Below, piece by piece: positions 45,097 through 55,413 of a DNA stretch of 64,000 nt. The DNA lies in assembly GCF_008033135.1 (NCBI RefSeq), contig NZ_CP041335.1:2671925-2735924 (forward strand), written 5' to 3'. This DNA is from Chitinolyticbacter meiyuanensis. Its GTDB lineage: Bacteria; Pseudomonadota; Gammaproteobacteria; Burkholderiales; Chitinibacteraceae. The position numbers and the translations under genes were made by a program. The notes under the pieces are model-generated. The model worked only from the letters and a program-made list of their open reading frames with translations. It did not search any database and was not told where the DNA came from. How positions within the stretch are numbered: the stretch's first letter is position 1; each line of letters begins with the position of its first letter.

Positions 45097-46275
45097 ATGA
45101 TCAAGCGCAATCGCCCGGCCCGCCGCGGGCGCAGCACCGCCGACGAAGCCGATCTGGTCCGGCTGGCCGAAGGACTCGCCGATTCGTCGAGCCGGATCGA
45201 AGACGCCTTCTGGAACGCGCGCCTCGCCACTGTCGTCGCCCGGTTGCTTGCCGATCGGGACGAAGACACGCTGAACGCCGCGCTCGACCAACTGAGCCAG
45301 CACGATCCAGAGGCCTACAACGCGCTCGCCGACGTGGTGGAGGCGGCCAGCGAATCGGCGCGCATCGAGCGCAACGGTGCCGCCTGGGACGTGTTGCTGT
45401 TCACCGCGCCGGTGCTGGCCTGGTCGCGCTGGCAGATCCCGAGCGAGCGCATCACCGGCACCCGGCTGCAGAATCTCAAGGTGCAACTGGGTGCGCATAT
45501 CTTCGCGCGCGACGTGAAGCTGGGCTTCGCCGACGTGCTGTTCAGCCCAGACCAGCTGCCACGCGGTTTCGTCTCGACCGCCGAGCTGACGCAGGCGCTG
45601 GCTGAAGCAGCATTCGACAACGGCCAGCTGGAGATCGACGCGGCCGAGCTACCGGAAACCAAGCAGTTCCTGTCGGACACCCGCTACGTGATCGGTGCCG
45701 CAGTGGTGCCCGCCGGTGGCGCGATCTTCCGCTGGCAGGAAGACGACGGCGATCGTGAGGACAGCCTCAACCAGTGGCAGAAACAGGGCGGTGCCGTGCT
45801 GCAATCGCTGATGCCCGGTTGTGCCACCGAGCCCTGCCTGCCCGGCGCCTACCACGCCGCCTGGCGCGAAGCCGACCGCGCCTCGCGCGCCTATTCGCTG
45901 CAAGCCACTGTCTCCTTCCTGATGCTGGCGCTGAACCTGCAGCCCAGCCAGCTGCAGGCCACGGTCGGCCCCTTCGTCGGCCGCCGGCTGGAGGAATATC
46001 GGGTCGGCTTCGTCAAGCGCGGCGACGACCAGGTGCTGCACGGCGTGGTCTGGCCACTGCTGGATGGCGAGGACGAGCACACCGACATCGTCGGCGAGAT
46101 CGAAGCGGTGCTAAAAGAACTCGGCGTGACCGACCTGCGCGTGCTGGAGCACGACCTGCCGCTCGACTACTGCGACGATTGCGGCGCGCCGTTCTATCCC
46201 AATCCGGATGGCGAGCTGCTGCACGCCGAACTGCCGGAAGAGGAAACACCGGACCAGCCGCAGCACCTGCATTGA
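45097..46275 (+). CDS. DUF2863 family protein
   Basis: A 392-aa cytoplasmic protein of DUF2863, a family largely confined to betaproteobacteria. The N-terminal helices (LAEGLADSSSRIEDAFWNAR), the middle RYVIGAAVVPAGGAIFRWQE, and the C-terminal CDDCGAPFYPNPDGEL zinc-ribbon-like end are typical. Function is unknown. It is useful as a lineage marker. Confidence 0.85.
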   Translation: MIKRNRPARRGRSTADEADLVRLAEGLADSSSRIEDAFWNARLATVVARLLADRDEDTLNAALDQLSQHDPEAYNALADVVEAASESARIERNGAAWDVLLFTAPVLAWSRWQIPSERITGTRLQNLKVQLGAHIFARDVKLGFADVLFSPDQLPRGFVSTAELTQALAEAAFDNGQLEIDAAELPETKQFLSDTRYVIGAAVVPAGGAIFRWQEDDGDREDSLNQWQKQGGAVLQSLMPGCATEPCLPGAYHAAWREADRASRAYSLQATVSFLMLALNLQPSQLQATVGPFVGRRLEEYRVGFVKRGDDQVLHGVVWPLLDGEDEHTDIVGEIEAVLKELGVTDLRVLEHDLPLDYCDDCGAPFYPNPDGELLHAELPEEETPDQPQHLH

Positions 46276-46297
46276 TCCGGCTACGCGCCAGCCACCA

Positions 46298-46319
46298 CAC
46301 GCCGCCCTTGGGCGGCGTG
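46298..46319. terminator. hairpin between convergent genes
   Basis: CACGCCGCCC and GGGCGGCGTG form a 10-bp stem with a tiny loop between DUF2863 and the dehydrogenase gene. There is no T run. Confidence 0.45.
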
Positions 46320-46332
46320 ATCGTTGTCGACG

Positions 46333-47478
46333 TCAGCCCAGCAGCGTCCAGGTACCACCGGCATCATGGCTGGCCAGTGCCGCCTCGATGAAGCGCATGC
46401 CCGCCACGCCCTCAATCACCGTGGTCAGATCCCGCGCCGACGGCGGCAGTGGCGTGCCCGCCTCCAAGGCATGGATGATCAGGGCCGCATCGGTGTAGAG
46501 CTGGGCAAAGGCTTCCAGATAGCCTTCCGGATGTCCGGCCGGCACGCGGGTGGCCTGGGCTGCGGCACGGCCATCCACGCGACCTCGCGTCAGCCGCTGC
46601 GCTTCGCCGCCTACCGGGGTGAACCACAGCACGTTGGGTTCCTCCTGGCTGAACACCAGACTCGCATGCGTGCCATAGACGCGCAGCACCAGGCGGTTTT
46701 CCTCGCCGCTGGCCACCTGGCTCGCCACCAGCGAGCCGCGTGCGCCGTTGGCATAGCGCAACCACACCTGCACATGGTCATCCACGCGCCGGCCCGGCAC
46801 GAAGGTGTTGAGCTCCGCGGCCAGTGCGCTCGGCTGCTGGCCGCTGACGAAGGCAGCGAGCTGCCAGGCATGCGTGCCGATGTCACCGAGGCACCCCGCC
46901 CTCCCGGCGCGCGCCGGATCGGTACGCCAGTCGGCCTGCTTGTTGCCGCTGTCCTCGACCGGTTCGGCCAGCCAATCTTGCAGGTATTCGACCTGCACGT
47001 AGCGCAGCTCGCCCAGCTCGCCGGCCGCCACCAGCTCGCGCGCGTGGCGCACCATCGGGTAGCCGGAGTAGGTATGCGTCAACGCGAACAGTCGCTGCTG
47101 TCGCTGCGCCAGCTCGGCCAGCGCCTCGCCCTCCACAACGCTCAGCGCCAGCGGCTTGTCACAGATCACGTGGATGCCGGCCTCCAGAAAGGCCGTCGCC
47201 ACCGGTGCATGCAGGTGATTCGGCGTGACGATGGCAACCACGTCGATGCCATCTGGCCGCGCGGCCTCGGTACGCGCCATCTCGCGGTAATCGGTGTAGC
47301 AGCGCGCCACATCGAGCCGCAGCGCGGCGGCGCTGGCAACAGCGCGGTCCGGATCGCTGGACAGCGCGCCGGCCACCAGCTCGTAGTGATCATCAAGACG
47401 CGCCGCCAGCCGGTGCACGGCGCCGATGAAGGCGCCGTGGCCGCCGCCGACCATCCCGAGGCGCAATCGTCGTGTCAT
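46333..47478 (-). CDS. Gfo/Idh/MocA family oxidoreductase
   Basis: A 381-aa NAD(P)-dependent sugar or inositol dehydrogenase-like enzyme. [20 protein letters not shown] is the Rossmann start, [20 protein letters not shown] and [10 protein letters not shown] (with the catalytic-site EKP-like Lys) follow, and [19 protein letters not shown] carries the D and H of the active site. It ends the minus-strand sugar operon and overlaps the isomerase gene by 4 bp. Confidence 0.92.
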   Translation of the reverse strand: MTRRLRLGMVGGGHGAFIGAVHRLAARLDDHYELVAGALSSDPDRAVASAAALRLDVARCYTDYREMARTEAARPDGIDVVAIVTPNHLHAPVATAFLEAGIHVICDKPLALSVVEGEALAELAQRQQRLFALTHTYSGYPMVRHARELVAAGELGELRYVQVEYLQDWLAEPVEDSGNKQADWRTDPARAGRAGCLGDIGTHAWQLAAFVSGQQPSALAAELNTFVPGRRVDDHVQVWLRYANGARGSLVASQVASGEENRLVLRVYGTHASLVFSQEEPNVLWFTPVGGEAQRLTRGRVDGRAAAQATRVPAGHPEGYLEAFAQLYTDAALIIHALEAGTPLPPSARDLTTVIEGVAGMRFIEAALASHDAGGTWTLLG

Positions 47479-48539
47479 CGTCCGCCCCCGGTGCCCAGCA
47501 GTGACTTGAGCTGCGCCGCGTCGACGCCGCTGCCGGCAAAGTCGTCGAAGGCGCGTTCGGCCACGCGGATGATATGACCGCGGATGAAGTCCGCGCCTTC
47601 TGCGGCGCCGTCCTCCGGATGCTTGAGCGCGCATTCCCACTCCAGCACCGCCCAGCCGGGGTAATCGTATTGCGCCAGCTTGGAGAAGATGCCGACGAAA
47701 TCGATCTGCCCGTCGCCCAGCGAGCGAAAGCGTCCGGCGCGCTCCACCCAGCCGCTGTAGCCGCCATACACGCCCTGACGGCCGTCGGGACGGAACTCGG
47801 CATCCTTCACGTGGAAGGCCTTGATCCTTGCGTGGTAAAGGTCGATGAACGCAAGATAATCCAGCTGCTGCAACACGAAATGACTGGGGTCGTAGAGGAT
47901 GCTGGCGCGCGGATGCTCGCCCACTGCAGCCAGGAAGCGCTCGAACGTCACGCCATCGTGCAGGTCCTCGCCAGGATGCAGCTCATAGCACAGGTCGACC
48001 CCGGCCTCGTCGAACGCATCGAGGATGGGGCGCCAGCGCCGCGCCAGCTCGGCGAACGCCTCCTCGACCAGCCCCGCCGGTCGCTGCGGCCAGGGATAGA
48101 GGTAAGGCCAGGCCAGCGCGCCACTGAAGGTGACATGCGCAGCAAGCCCCAGCCGCTGCGATGCCTTCGCGGCGGCCTTCACCTGGCTGATCGCCCACTC
48201 GGTGCGCGCCGCCGGCCTGCCGCGTACCTCGGGTGCGGCAAAGCCATCAAACAAGGCGTCGTAGGCCGGATGTACCGCCACCAGCTGGCCTTGCAAGTGA
48301 GTGGAGAGCTCAGTGATCGCAAGACCGTGGCGGGACAGCAGCCCGGCGATCTCGTCGCAATAGGTCTGGCTATCGGCCGCGCGCGCCACGTCGAACAGCC
48401 TCGGATCGTTGGTCGGCAACTGCACGCCCTCGAAGCCAAGGCCCGCGGCCCAGCCGGCCAGCCCGTCCAGCGTATCGAAGGGTGGCGCATCACCGACGAA
48501 CTGCGCCAGAAAGATCGCCGGCCCCTTGATGGTTTGCAT
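47475..48539 (-). CDS. sugar phosphate isomerase/epimerase (TIM barrel)
   Basis: A 354-aa xylose-isomerase-like TIM-barrel protein. VDLCYELHPGEDLHDG, ILYDPSHFVLQQLDYL, IKAFHVKDAEF and AVLEWECALKH supply the Glu, Asp, His and Glu metal ligands. Relatives act with Gfo/Idh/MocA dehydrogenases in catabolism of glycosides or 3-keto sugars. AGGAG is 6 bp before the ATG. A long frame continues to 48695, but homology starts at MQTIKGPAIFLAQF. Confidence 0.9.
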   Translation of the reverse strand: MQTIKGPAIFLAQFVGDAPPFDTLDGLAGWAAGLGFEGVQLPTNDPRLFDVARAADSQTYCDEIAGLLSRHGLAITELSTHLQGQLVAVHPAYDALFDGFAAPEVRGRPAARTEWAISQVKAAAKASQRLGLAAHVTFSGALAWPYLYPWPQRPAGLVEEAFAELARRWRPILDAFDEAGVDLCYELHPGEDLHDGVTFERFLAAVGEHPRASILYDPSHFVLQQLDYLAFIDLYHARIKAFHVKDAEFRPDGRQGVYGGYSGWVERAGRFRSLGDGQIDFVGIFSKLAQYDYPGWAVLEWECALKHPEDGAAEGADFIRGHIIRVAERAFDDFAGSGVDAAQLKSLLGTGGGR

Positions 48540-48712
48540 GTTGAACTCCTTGTGAGGGGAAAGCACCGCTGCGGGCCGTGATCGTGCCGCCTTTCGACAA
48601 GCCGGAACGGCGCCTCGTTTCGAGCAAAGCGAGGGCGGCGGGAGTGAATTCAATCGGGGAGTGCCGATACCGGCATCCCTCCAGTCGGCAAGCACACCGC
48701 CTCTTCACTCCC

Positions 48713-48731
48713 AACCGATCGCGAATCGGTT
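48713..48731 (-). promoter_or_regulatory. hairpin after the binding-protein gene
   Basis: AACCGAT-CGCGA-ATCGGTT is a perfect 7-bp inverted repeat 12 bp after the binding-protein stop. Further paired segments (GGGAGTG near 48657 with CACTCCC at 48706) suggest a larger folded RNA in the 203-bp gap, as often seen after highly expressed binding-protein genes. Confidence 0.45.
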
Positions 48732-48742
48732 CAAACAGGCGC

Positions 48743-49696
48743 TCAGAACGGTGAATCCGGGAAGTAGAAGTCCTTGGCGTTCTGCTTGGTGATCAGCACC
48801 GACGGGATGATGGTGTTGGCAGGCAGCTTCTTGCCGGCAAGGCGCGCTTCGGCGGTGAGCTTGATCGCGTCGTACATGAACTTGGGCGAGTACGACACGT
48901 TGGCCTGGATGCGCGGATCGCTGCCATCCATCAGGGTCTTGACTGCGCCCTTGGCACCGGCGCCGCCGAACACCACCTTGATGTCGCGGCGCTTGGCCTG
49001 GTCGATGGCCTTGAGCACGCCCACCGCCATGTCGTCATCGGCCGCCCACACCGCGTCGATCTGCTTGAAGCGGGTCAGGTAGTCCTGCATCACCTTGAAC
49101 GCGTCATCGCGGTTCCAGTTCCCATACTTGGCATCGAGGATCTTGATGCCCGGGTGCTGCTTCATCACGCTGGTGAAAGCATCGTAGCGCTCGTTGTCGA
49201 GCGTGGTCGGGATGCCGCGCAGCGCCACGATGTTGCCCTTGCCGCCCATGGCCTTGGCCAGGTACTCGGCCGGCAACTTGCCGAAGGCAGTGTTGTCACC
49301 GGCCACGTAGGCATCCTGTGCGCTGGTGTCGGTGAGGCCGCGATCAACCACCGTCACGTACACGCCCTTGCCCTTCACTTGCGCCACCGGCTTGGTCAGC
49401 GAGGCCGATTCGAAGGGGAAGATCACCAGCGTGTTGATCTTGTTCACCGTCAGCAGATCCTGCAACTGGTTGGCCTGCTCAGGCGCGTTGGCGGCTGTCT
49501 TCACAATCACCTTGAGGCCGGGATTGGCCTTTTCCAGATCGGCCTTGGCCTTGTTCGCCCACCAGACGATGCCGGCGGTGAAGCTGTGGGTGGCCGCGGG
49601 GATCGATACGCCCAGGGTCACTTTCTCCGCGGCCCAGCTGCTGCCGACGGTCAGTGCCAGCACGCCGGCACTGATTGCACGAATCACGCTGTTCAT
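48743..49696 (-). CDS. sugar ABC transporter substrate-binding protein
   Basis: A 317-aa periplasmic sugar-binding protein of the RbsB type (peripheral binding protein fold I). [20 protein letters not shown] plus WAA is the signal peptide. [20 protein letters not shown] is the first strand-helix, [20 protein letters not shown] and [20 protein letters not shown] follow, and [17 protein letters not shown] contacts sugar in relatives. GGAGG is 6 bp upstream. A LacI-type operator lies 48 bp upstream, so it can be transcribed separately from the permease. Confidence 0.92.
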   Translation of the reverse strand: MNSVIRAISAGVLALTVGSSWAAEKVTLGVSIPAATHSFTAGIVWWANKAKADLEKANPGLKVIVKTAANAPEQANQLQDLLTVNKINTLVIFPFESASLTKPVAQVKGKGVYVTVVDRGLTDTSAQDAYVAGDNTAFGKLPAEYLAKAMGGKGNIVALRGIPTTLDNERYDAFTSVMKQHPGIKILDAKYGNWNRDDAFKVMQDYLTRFKQIDAVWAADDDMAVGVLKAIDQAKRRDIKVVFGGAGAKGAVKTLMDGSDPRIQANVSYSPKFMYDAIKLTAEARLAGKKLPANTIIPSVLITKQNAKDFYFPDSPF

Positions 49697-49743
49697 GGTG
49701 TTGCCTCCAGTCTATCGGGCTTGTGCCCGTGGGGTCCGTCATC

Positions 49744-49759
49744 TTGTAAACGATTACAA
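49744..49759 (-). promoter_or_regulatory. LacI-type operator upstream of the binding-protein gene
   Basis: TTGTAAACGATTACAA is a 16-bp near-perfect palindrome with a CG centre (one mismatched pair). It matches the operator at 53293 (TGTAA-N-CG-N-TTACA), pointing to shared control by the LacI-family protein of this cluster. Confidence 0.7.
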
Positions 49760-49791
49760 AAATGGGCCGATGTCGCCGCCGGCCCGCTCGA

Positions 49792-50793
49792 TCACCGCCC
49801 GCGCTGCATAAAGGCGACGATGATGATCACCACGCCCTGGACCGCGGCGTTGAGGTAGACGCTGATGATGCTGGTGAGGTTGAGGATGTTGCTGATCACC
49901 GAGAGCAGGATGGCGCCGATCACGGTGCCGACGATGCGCCCTTCCCCACCCTTCAGCGCCGTACCGCCCACCACCACGGCAGCGATGGCTTCGAGCTCCC
50001 AGAGCAGGCCAGTGGTCGGCGAAGCCGAACCCAACCGCGGCACGTAGAGCAGCGTGGCGACGCCAACGCACAGGCCCAGCAATGCATAGGTCAGCAGTTT
50101 GATCAGATCGACGCGGATCGCCGCATAGCGCGCCACCTGCTCGTTGGAGCCGATGGCCTGTACGTGACGGCCAAACGCGGTGCGATTGAGCAGCACACCG
50201 CCGGCCAGCGCCACCGCCGCAAACACCCACACCGGGATGGGAATGCCGAGCAGGCTGCCGTAGTAAACCGGGCTGTACAGATCGGACAGCGTGCCATCGA
50301 GCGTCAGCGCACCGCCGTCGGCAAGGTAGGTGAGATAGGCGCGGAAGATGCCGAGCGTGCCCAGCGTGACGATAAAGGGCTCGATCCGCCCCTTGGTGAT
50401 CAAAAAGCCGTGCGCGGCGCCGAACACGCTGCCGAGCACCAGTGCGAGCACGATGCCCAGCACCACCGCCAGCATCGGGCTGGCAGCGAACGGCGTGCCC
50501 GCAGCAACGCCATTCATGAACAGGATCATGCAGCCGGCGATCAGCGCAGCCATCGAGCCGACCGACAGATCGATCCCGCCGGACATGATGACGAAGGTCA
50601 TACCCACTGCGATGATGCCGATGAAGGCGGTGCGGGTAAGCACGTTCATCAGGTTGTCGACGGTGGCGAAATCGGGGTTCAGCATCGCGCCGGCGATGCA
50701 GAGCGCGATCAGCCCCAGCAGGGGGCCGAAGCCCGACAGGTGGGACAGCGCGCGGCGCCAGCTGGGGATGGCGTCAGTGGGTACCGGTGGCAT
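49792..50793 (-). CDS. sugar ABC transporter permease (RbsC type)
   Basis: A 333-aa inner-membrane permease with about ten helices. [32 protein letters not shown], and [19 protein letters not shown], the EAA-like/coupling region of the ribose family, are present. It overlaps the ATPase gene by 20 bp, and AGAGGA provides the ribosome binding site. Confidence 0.93.
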   Translation of the reverse strand: MPPVPTDAIPSWRRALSHLSGFGPLLGLIALCIAGAMLNPDFATVDNLMNVLTRTAFIGIIAVGMTFVIMSGGIDLSVGSMAALIAGCMILFMNGVAAGTPFAASPMLAVVLGIVLALVLGSVFGAAHGFLITKGRIEPFIVTLGTLGIFRAYLTYLADGGALTLDGTLSDLYSPVYYGSLLGIPIPVWVFAAVALAGGVLLNRTAFGRHVQAIGSNEQVARYAAIRVDLIKLLTYALLGLCVGVATLLYVPRLGSASPTTGLLWELEAIAAVVVGGTALKGGEGRIVGTVIGAILLSVISNILNLTSIISVYLNAAVQGVVIIIVAFMQRGR

Positions 50794-52261
50794 GGGCGAT
50801 CAATTCCTCTTCGGTCAGGTATTCGGCAGACAGCACCGCCTGCAGCCGGCCGGCCCGCAGCACCGCGACGCGGTGGCACAGGCCGATCAGCTCAATCAGT
50901 TCGCTGGAAATCACGATCACCGCGCGGCCTTCGGCAGCCAGGCGCTGGATCAGGAAATAGATGTCGCGCTTGGCACCGACGTCGACGCCACGGGTCGGCT
51001 CGTCGAGCACGATCACGCGTGGGTCCGGGTGCAGGAATTTGGCGAGCGCCAGCTTCTGCTGGTTGCCGCCGGACAGCATGCGCGCCCGCGCAGCCAGATC
51101 ACCGGTGCGGATGCCGAACTCGGCCACCGCCTGGCCGAGGGCGGCATGCTCGGCGGTGTGGCTGAGCCACGGCGTGGCATAGCGCTCCAGCGTCATCAAG
51201 GTCAGGTTCTCGGTCAGGCCCAGGTTCACGTGCAGGCCCTTGCCCTTGCGGTCTTCCGACAGATAGGTGAGCCCACGGCGCATTGCAGCGCGCGGATTAT
51301 TCAACTGCACCCGCTCGCCGCCCAGCATCACCGTGCCGCCACGGCGTGGCCGCAAGCCGATGATGGCCTCGAACGCCTCGGTACGCCCCGCGCCGACGAG
51401 GCCAGCAAAGCCGTAGATCTCGCCAGCGCGCACCTCGAAGCTCAGATCATCCACCCAGCCCGGCACCACGAGGCTTTGCACCGCGAGTGCGACTGGCGCA
51501 TCGTCCGCCGGGGGCTGCTTGGCTGGGAACATGTCGGACATGTCACGCCCCACCATCAGGTTGGCCATCTGCTGCCGCGTCAGGCTGGCCGTGGCTTCAC
51601 GGGTGACGAAGCGGCCATCGCGCATCACCACCACCTCGTCGGTGATGCGCTCGACCTCGTCGAGCTTGTGCGAGATGTAAACGATGGTGACGCCATCAGC
51701 CTTCAGCTTGCCGATCAGCGCAAACAGCCGCTCGGTCTCGCCCGGCGTCAGCGTGGCGGTGGGCTCGTCCATGATCAGGAGGCGCGCATTGCGCGACAGC
51801 GCCTTGGCGATTTCCACCAGCTGCTTTTCGGCCACGATCAAGCGCCGCACCGGCACGTCCGGCGAAACCGCGAGCCCGACCGCCTCCAGATAGCCGGCTG
51901 CCGCCTTGCGCATGGCGGCCTCGTCCAGCAGCCAGCCGCGTTTGCGCTCATGACCCAAGAAGATGTTCTGCGCGATGGTCAGGTGCTCGGCGAGGTTGAA
52001 TTCCTGGTGGATCAACACCACGCCAGCCTGCTCCGCCTCGCGCGACGAGGCGAAACGCCGCGCCGCGCCGCCGATGCGCACCTCGCCCTCGCTGACCCGC
52101 TCGTAGCCGGACAGTATCTTCATCAGCGTGGACTTGCCGGCGCCGTTCTCGCCCAGAAGGCCATACACCTTGCCCGGCGCCAGTGCGAAATCGACGCCAT
52201 GCAGCACCCGCACCGGGCCGAAGTCCTTGCATACGCCGGCGAATTCGACAGACAGGCTCAT
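50774..52261 (-). CDS. sugar ABC transporter ATPase (RbsA type)
   Basis: A 495-aa double ATPase. The first nucleotide-binding domain has [17 protein letters not shown] (Walker A) and [20 protein letters not shown] with [15 protein letters not shown]; the second has [32 protein letters not shown] and [16 protein letters not shown]. The degenerate signature in the first half is normal for this family. Its ATG overlaps the stop of the LacI-type regulator gene. Confidence 0.95.
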   Translation of the reverse strand: MSLSVEFAGVCKDFGPVRVLHGVDFALAPGKVYGLLGENGAGKSTLMKILSGYERVSEGEVRIGGAARRFASSREAEQAGVVLIHQEFNLAEHLTIAQNIFLGHERKRGWLLDEAAMRKAAAGYLEAVGLAVSPDVPVRRLIVAEKQLVEIAKALSRNARLLIMDEPTATLTPGETERLFALIGKLKADGVTIVYISHKLDEVERITDEVVVMRDGRFVTREATASLTRQQMANLMVGRDMSDMFPAKQPPADDAPVALAVQSLVVPGWVDDLSFEVRAGEIYGFAGLVGAGRTEAFEAIIGLRPRRGGTVMLGGERVQLNNPRAAMRRGLTYLSEDRKGKGLHVNLGLTENLTLMTLERYATPWLSHTAEHAALGQAVAEFGIRTGDLAARARMLSGGNQQKLALAKFLHPDPRVIVLDEPTRGVDVGAKRDIYFLIQRLAAEGRAVIVISSELIELIGLCHRVAVLRAGRLQAVLSAEYLTEEELIAHATGTH

Positions 52262-53277
52262 CAGGCGCTCCCCCGCTCGATCAGCCGATGCGGCAACAAC
52301 ACGCCCGGCACAGCGGCCTTGGGCTGCGCCAGCCGCTGCAACAACAGGCGCGCCGCGGTTTCACCCAGCTCACGCATCGGCTGGGCGATGGTGGTAAGCG
52401 GCGGATCGATCTGCGCCGCCATGGCAATATCGTCGAAGCCGACCACGGCCACATCGCGCGGCACAGCAAAGCCGGCATCGCGCAGCCCGCGGATCACGCC
52501 GATCGCCAAGGTATCGGAAACGGCAAAGATGGCCGTCGGCGCCTCGTCGCGCGACATCAGCTGCCGCGCGGCTTCGGCACCGGCAGCGAAATCGAGGCCA
52601 TCCACCGTCACATGCCAAGCCGGCGGCAGGGCAAGGCCGGCCTCGGCCAGCGCGTCGCGCAGGCCGGCTTCGCGCTGGCGCGCATAGAGATAGCGGGCAT
52701 CGGAATTGATCAGCGCAATGCGGGTGTGGCCACGGGCGATCAGGTGGCGCACCGCTTCGGCGGCAGCGGCTCGGTTGTCGATGCCGACATAGGGCACGGC
52801 CACATCGGGATCGAACTCGCAGCACGCCACCCACGGCACATCACCCATCTCCTCGGCCAGCGCATGCTGCACGGTATCCGGGTCGAGGCAGATCGCACCA
52901 TCGGCCCGGCGAGTACGCAGCAGATCGAAGTAGCTGCGCTCTCGCCCCGGATCGGCACCGGTATCGCACAGCAGCACGTAGTAGCCCTGCTGGCGCGCCA
53001 CGCTGTCGATGCCGCGCACGATCTCTGCGTAGAACGGGTTGCCCACGTCCGGCACCATCGTCAGCAGCATGCGACTCTCCGCCGTGCGCAGATTGCGCGC
53101 CAAGTGGTTCATCCGGTAGCCCAGCACGTCGACCGCGGCCAGCACCTTGTCGCGGGTGGCCGGCTTCACCGTGCCCTGCCCGTTCATGACCCGCGATACG
53201 GTCGCGACCGACACGCCGGCATATTCCGCCACCGCCGTGATCGAGACTGCACCACTGGATGCACTGCTTTCGACCAT
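52261..53277 (-). CDS. LacI family transcriptional regulator
   Basis: A 338-aa repressor for the sugar cluster. SITAVAEYAGVSVATVSRVM is the helix-turn-helix and LGYRMNHLARNLRTAES the hinge. The core domain has NPFYAEIVRGIDSVARQQGY and later AVVGFDDIAMAAQIDPPLTT. The frame continues to 53319 through the operator, but the family start is at 53277. It is the first gene of the transcript and probably represses itself through the 16-bp palindrome 16 bp upstream. Confidence 0.93.
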   Translation of the reverse strand: MVESSASSGAVSITAVAEYAGVSVATVSRVMNGQGTVKPATRDKVLAAVDVLGYRMNHLARNLRTAESRMLLTMVPDVGNPFYAEIVRGIDSVARQQGYYVLLCDTGADPGRERSYFDLLRTRRADGAICLDPDTVQHALAEEMGDVPWVACCEFDPDVAVPYVGIDNRAAAAEAVRHLIARGHTRIALINSDARYLYARQREAGLRDALAEAGLALPPAWHVTVDGLDFAAGAEAARQLMSRDEAPTAIFAVSDTLAIGVIRGLRDAGFAVPRDVAVVGFDDIAMAAQIDPPLTTIAQPMRELGETAARLLLQRLAQPKAAVPGVLLPHRLIERGSA

Positions 53278-53655
53278 CTGCTGCACCAAAAAATGTAATC
53301 GATTACATATTGAGTGCAAGGCGGAAAAAAATGCAAGAAAAATGTAGGAAGTTCGATCGAACTACACGTTAGGCACATGCGCCGTAGCTGCACATGTGCC
53401 GTGGCCCGGCACATTGCTTGCCCGCTCTTGGCCAAGCGCCTTCCAGCTCAGCGCCTGCCCCGTAATAACAACGGTCTGACTACGTGACGGCGGCATGCAC
53501 GCGCGACAGCCTTGGCGGGGATGCCGAGGGAATGAGCATGCACCTTCGATTGCAGCACCCGTTCGTCATGACAGGGAACGAGAAACAAACAATATCGCTT
53601 CTCTACAAAAAACTGACTGATCTAAAAAGGAAGATACCTCACCCTCGGGAAGCCC
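53278..53655. other. 378-bp divergent intergenic region
   Basis: Between the LacI-type and histidine kinase genes. Besides the operator it holds AGTTCGATCGAACT (53350-53363), a perfect 14-bp palindrome, and GGCACATG...CATGTGCC (53372-53400), with a third GGCACAT at 53409. AT-rich stretches near 53320-53350 and 53580-53640 probably contain the two promoters. No convincing gene is present. Confidence 0.5.
53293..53308 (-). promoter_or_regulatory. LacI-type operator upstream of the regulator gene
   Basis: ATGTAATCGATTACAT is a perfect 16-bp palindrome with a central CG, as LacI-family proteins require. On the minus strand a TTGCAT (-35 like) lies about 25 bp upstream, so a bound repressor would block the promoter. 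Confidence 0.75.
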
Positions 53656-55413
53656 ATGTCCTCCTTGCCGACTTTGCCCACCGCCTCGGTGCCGGACCTG
53701 CTGGCCGCGCTGGGCGACGATTGCCCACAAGCGCTGGCCGTGATCGACAGCGCTCACCGGGTGATCTGCGCCAACGCGCGCCTGGGGCAACTATTGGGGC
53801 AAGCACCTACGGCACTGCAGGACCAGTTGGTTCACGGGCTGCATCCCGCACTCGCGGCAGTAGCCAATGGCGCGTTGTTGCCCCGTGGCAGCTTTCCCGG
53901 CGCTCCCGACATGGCATGGCAGCTGACGATACGGCCGTTGCCTGCGGATGATGAACGCGAGCTGGCCCTGCTCTGCCTTACGCCGCAGCTCGACCTGCCA
54001 ACCTTGCCTGGCGGCGTACCGTTGCGCAGCGTGCTCGACAGCCTGTTTGCCTTTGTCGGCGTGCTCGATGTCGATGGCACCGTACTGGAAACCAACCGCG
54101 CCCCGCTGGAAGCGGCCGGCATATCGCTGGCCGACGTGCGCGGTCGCAAGTTCTGGGATTGCTACTGGTGGAATCACGATCCCTTGCTGCAGCAGCTGCT
54201 GCGCAGCGATATCGCAGCGGCGCGGCAAGGGCGCACCGTGCGGCGCGATGTGACCTTGCGCATGGCTGCGGACAGCCGGATGGAGGTGGACTTCATGCTG
54301 GCGCCACTTGCCGATGCCGGCGGCCATATCACCCACCTGATCCCGTCTGGCATCGACATCAGCCGGCGCCGCGAAAGCGAAGCCGCAATGCGGCTATCTG
54401 AGGAGCGTTTCCGCCACGTGGTGGAAACGGCCCCCGAGGGGCTGGTGATGGTGGACCCGGAAGGCACCATGCTGTTGGTGAACGCGGGGTTGGAGCGCAT
54501 GTTCGGCTACTCGCGCGCCGAGCTGCTGGGCCGCAGCATCATGCTGCTGATCCCTGAGCGCTACCAGGCGCGGCATCCGGCGTTGATGGCCAGCTTCATG
54601 CGCGATCCCGCTGTACGCGACATGGCAGGCCGCCGGGAGCTCTACGCCCAGCGCAAGGATGGCAGCGAGTTTCCGGTGGAGATCGGCCTCAACCCCATCC
54701 CCAGCAACGAGGGATTGCGGGTGCTCGCCACCATCCATGACGTGACGCAGCGCAAGGCCGAGCAGCAGACGCTGCAGCGCGCACTCGACGAAAAGACCGC
54801 GCTGCTCAAGGAAGTGCACCACCGGGTGAAGAACAACCTGCAGGTGATCTCCAGCCTGCTCAACCTGCAATCGCGCCACGCCAGTGCCGATGCACAGCGT
54901 GCACTCGCGGAAAGCCAGGGCCGGGTGAAGGCGATGGCCCTGATCCACCAGCTGCTGTACGAGCGCAACAATTTCTCCCACGTCGACATCGCAGCCTATC
55001 TGGGCCGGCTGTGCCGGCTGCTGCAGGAGACGCAAGGCCGCGGCCCGGTGCAGGTGTCGCTGCAGCTCAACGTGGAAGTGGAGCACGCCTGGCTCGATCT
55101 GCAACGCGCCGTCCCCTGTGGCCTGCTGATCAACGAACTGGTCTCGAATGCCTACAAGCATGCGTTCGCTACCCGTGAAGAGGGCACGATCACGGTGCGC
55201 TACGGCGAGATCGACGGCGGCCGGCACCAGCTGGTGGTGGACGACGATGGCATCGGTCTGCCGGAAGGCATCGAGGCCGGCAGCAGCCTGACGCTGGGCT
55301 TCCAGCTGATCCCCCTGCTGGTCGAACAACTGGACGGCACCATGACGGTGTCGCGGGATGGCGGCACCCGCTTCCTGATCGAATTCGAGCCCGACGTGGA
55401 GCCTGTGCCATGA
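53656..55413 (+). CDS. PAS sensor histidine kinase (HisKA_2 type)
   Basis: A 585-aa soluble sensor kinase. Two or three PAS domains (about 15-100, 125-240, 255-370) with ERFRHVVETAPEGLVMVDPE and FGYSRAELLGRSIMLLIPER precede the kinase. The phosphoacceptor is H388 in KEVHHRVKNNLQVISSLLNL, the HisKA_2 box; the ATPase domain has LLINELVSNAYKHAF and VVDDDGIGLPEG. No membrane helix is present, so it senses an internal signal. Its TGA overlaps the start of the response regulator gene. Confidence 0.93.
   Translation: MSSLPTLPTASVPDLLAALGDDCPQALAVIDSAHRVICANARLGQLLGQAPTALQDQLVHGLHPALAAVANGALLPRGSFPGAPDMAWQLTIRPLPADDERELALLCLTPQLDLPTLPGGVPLRSVLDSLFAFVGVLDVDGTVLETNRAPLEAAGISLADVRGRKFWDCYWWNHDPLLQQLLRSDIAAARQGRTVRRDVTLRMAADSRMEVDFMLAPLADAGGHITHLIPSGIDISRRRESEAAMRLSEERFRHVVETAPEGLVMVDPEGTMLLVNAGLERMFGYSRAELLGRSIMLLIPERYQARHPALMASFMRDPAVRDMAGRRELYAQRKDGSEFPVEIGLNPIPSNEGLRVLATIHDVTQRKAEQQTLQRALDEKTALLKEVHHRVKNNLQVISSLLNLQSRHASADAQRALAESQGRVKAMALIHQLLYERNNFSHVDIAAYLGRLCRLLQETQGRGPVQVSLQLNVEVEHAWLDLQRAVPCGLLINELVSNAYKHAFATREEGTITVRYGEIDGGRHQLVVDDDGIGLPEGIEAGSSLTLGFQLIPLLVEQLDGTMTVSRDGGTRFLIEFEPDVEPVP

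Noticed and set aside
49762..51165. 467-aa plus-strand frame
   Set aside because: It is antisense to the sugar permease and ATPase genes.
53484..53951. 155-aa frame upstream of the PAS kinase
   Set aside because: It overlaps the kinase N-terminus in another frame and lacks a ribosome binding site and any domain.
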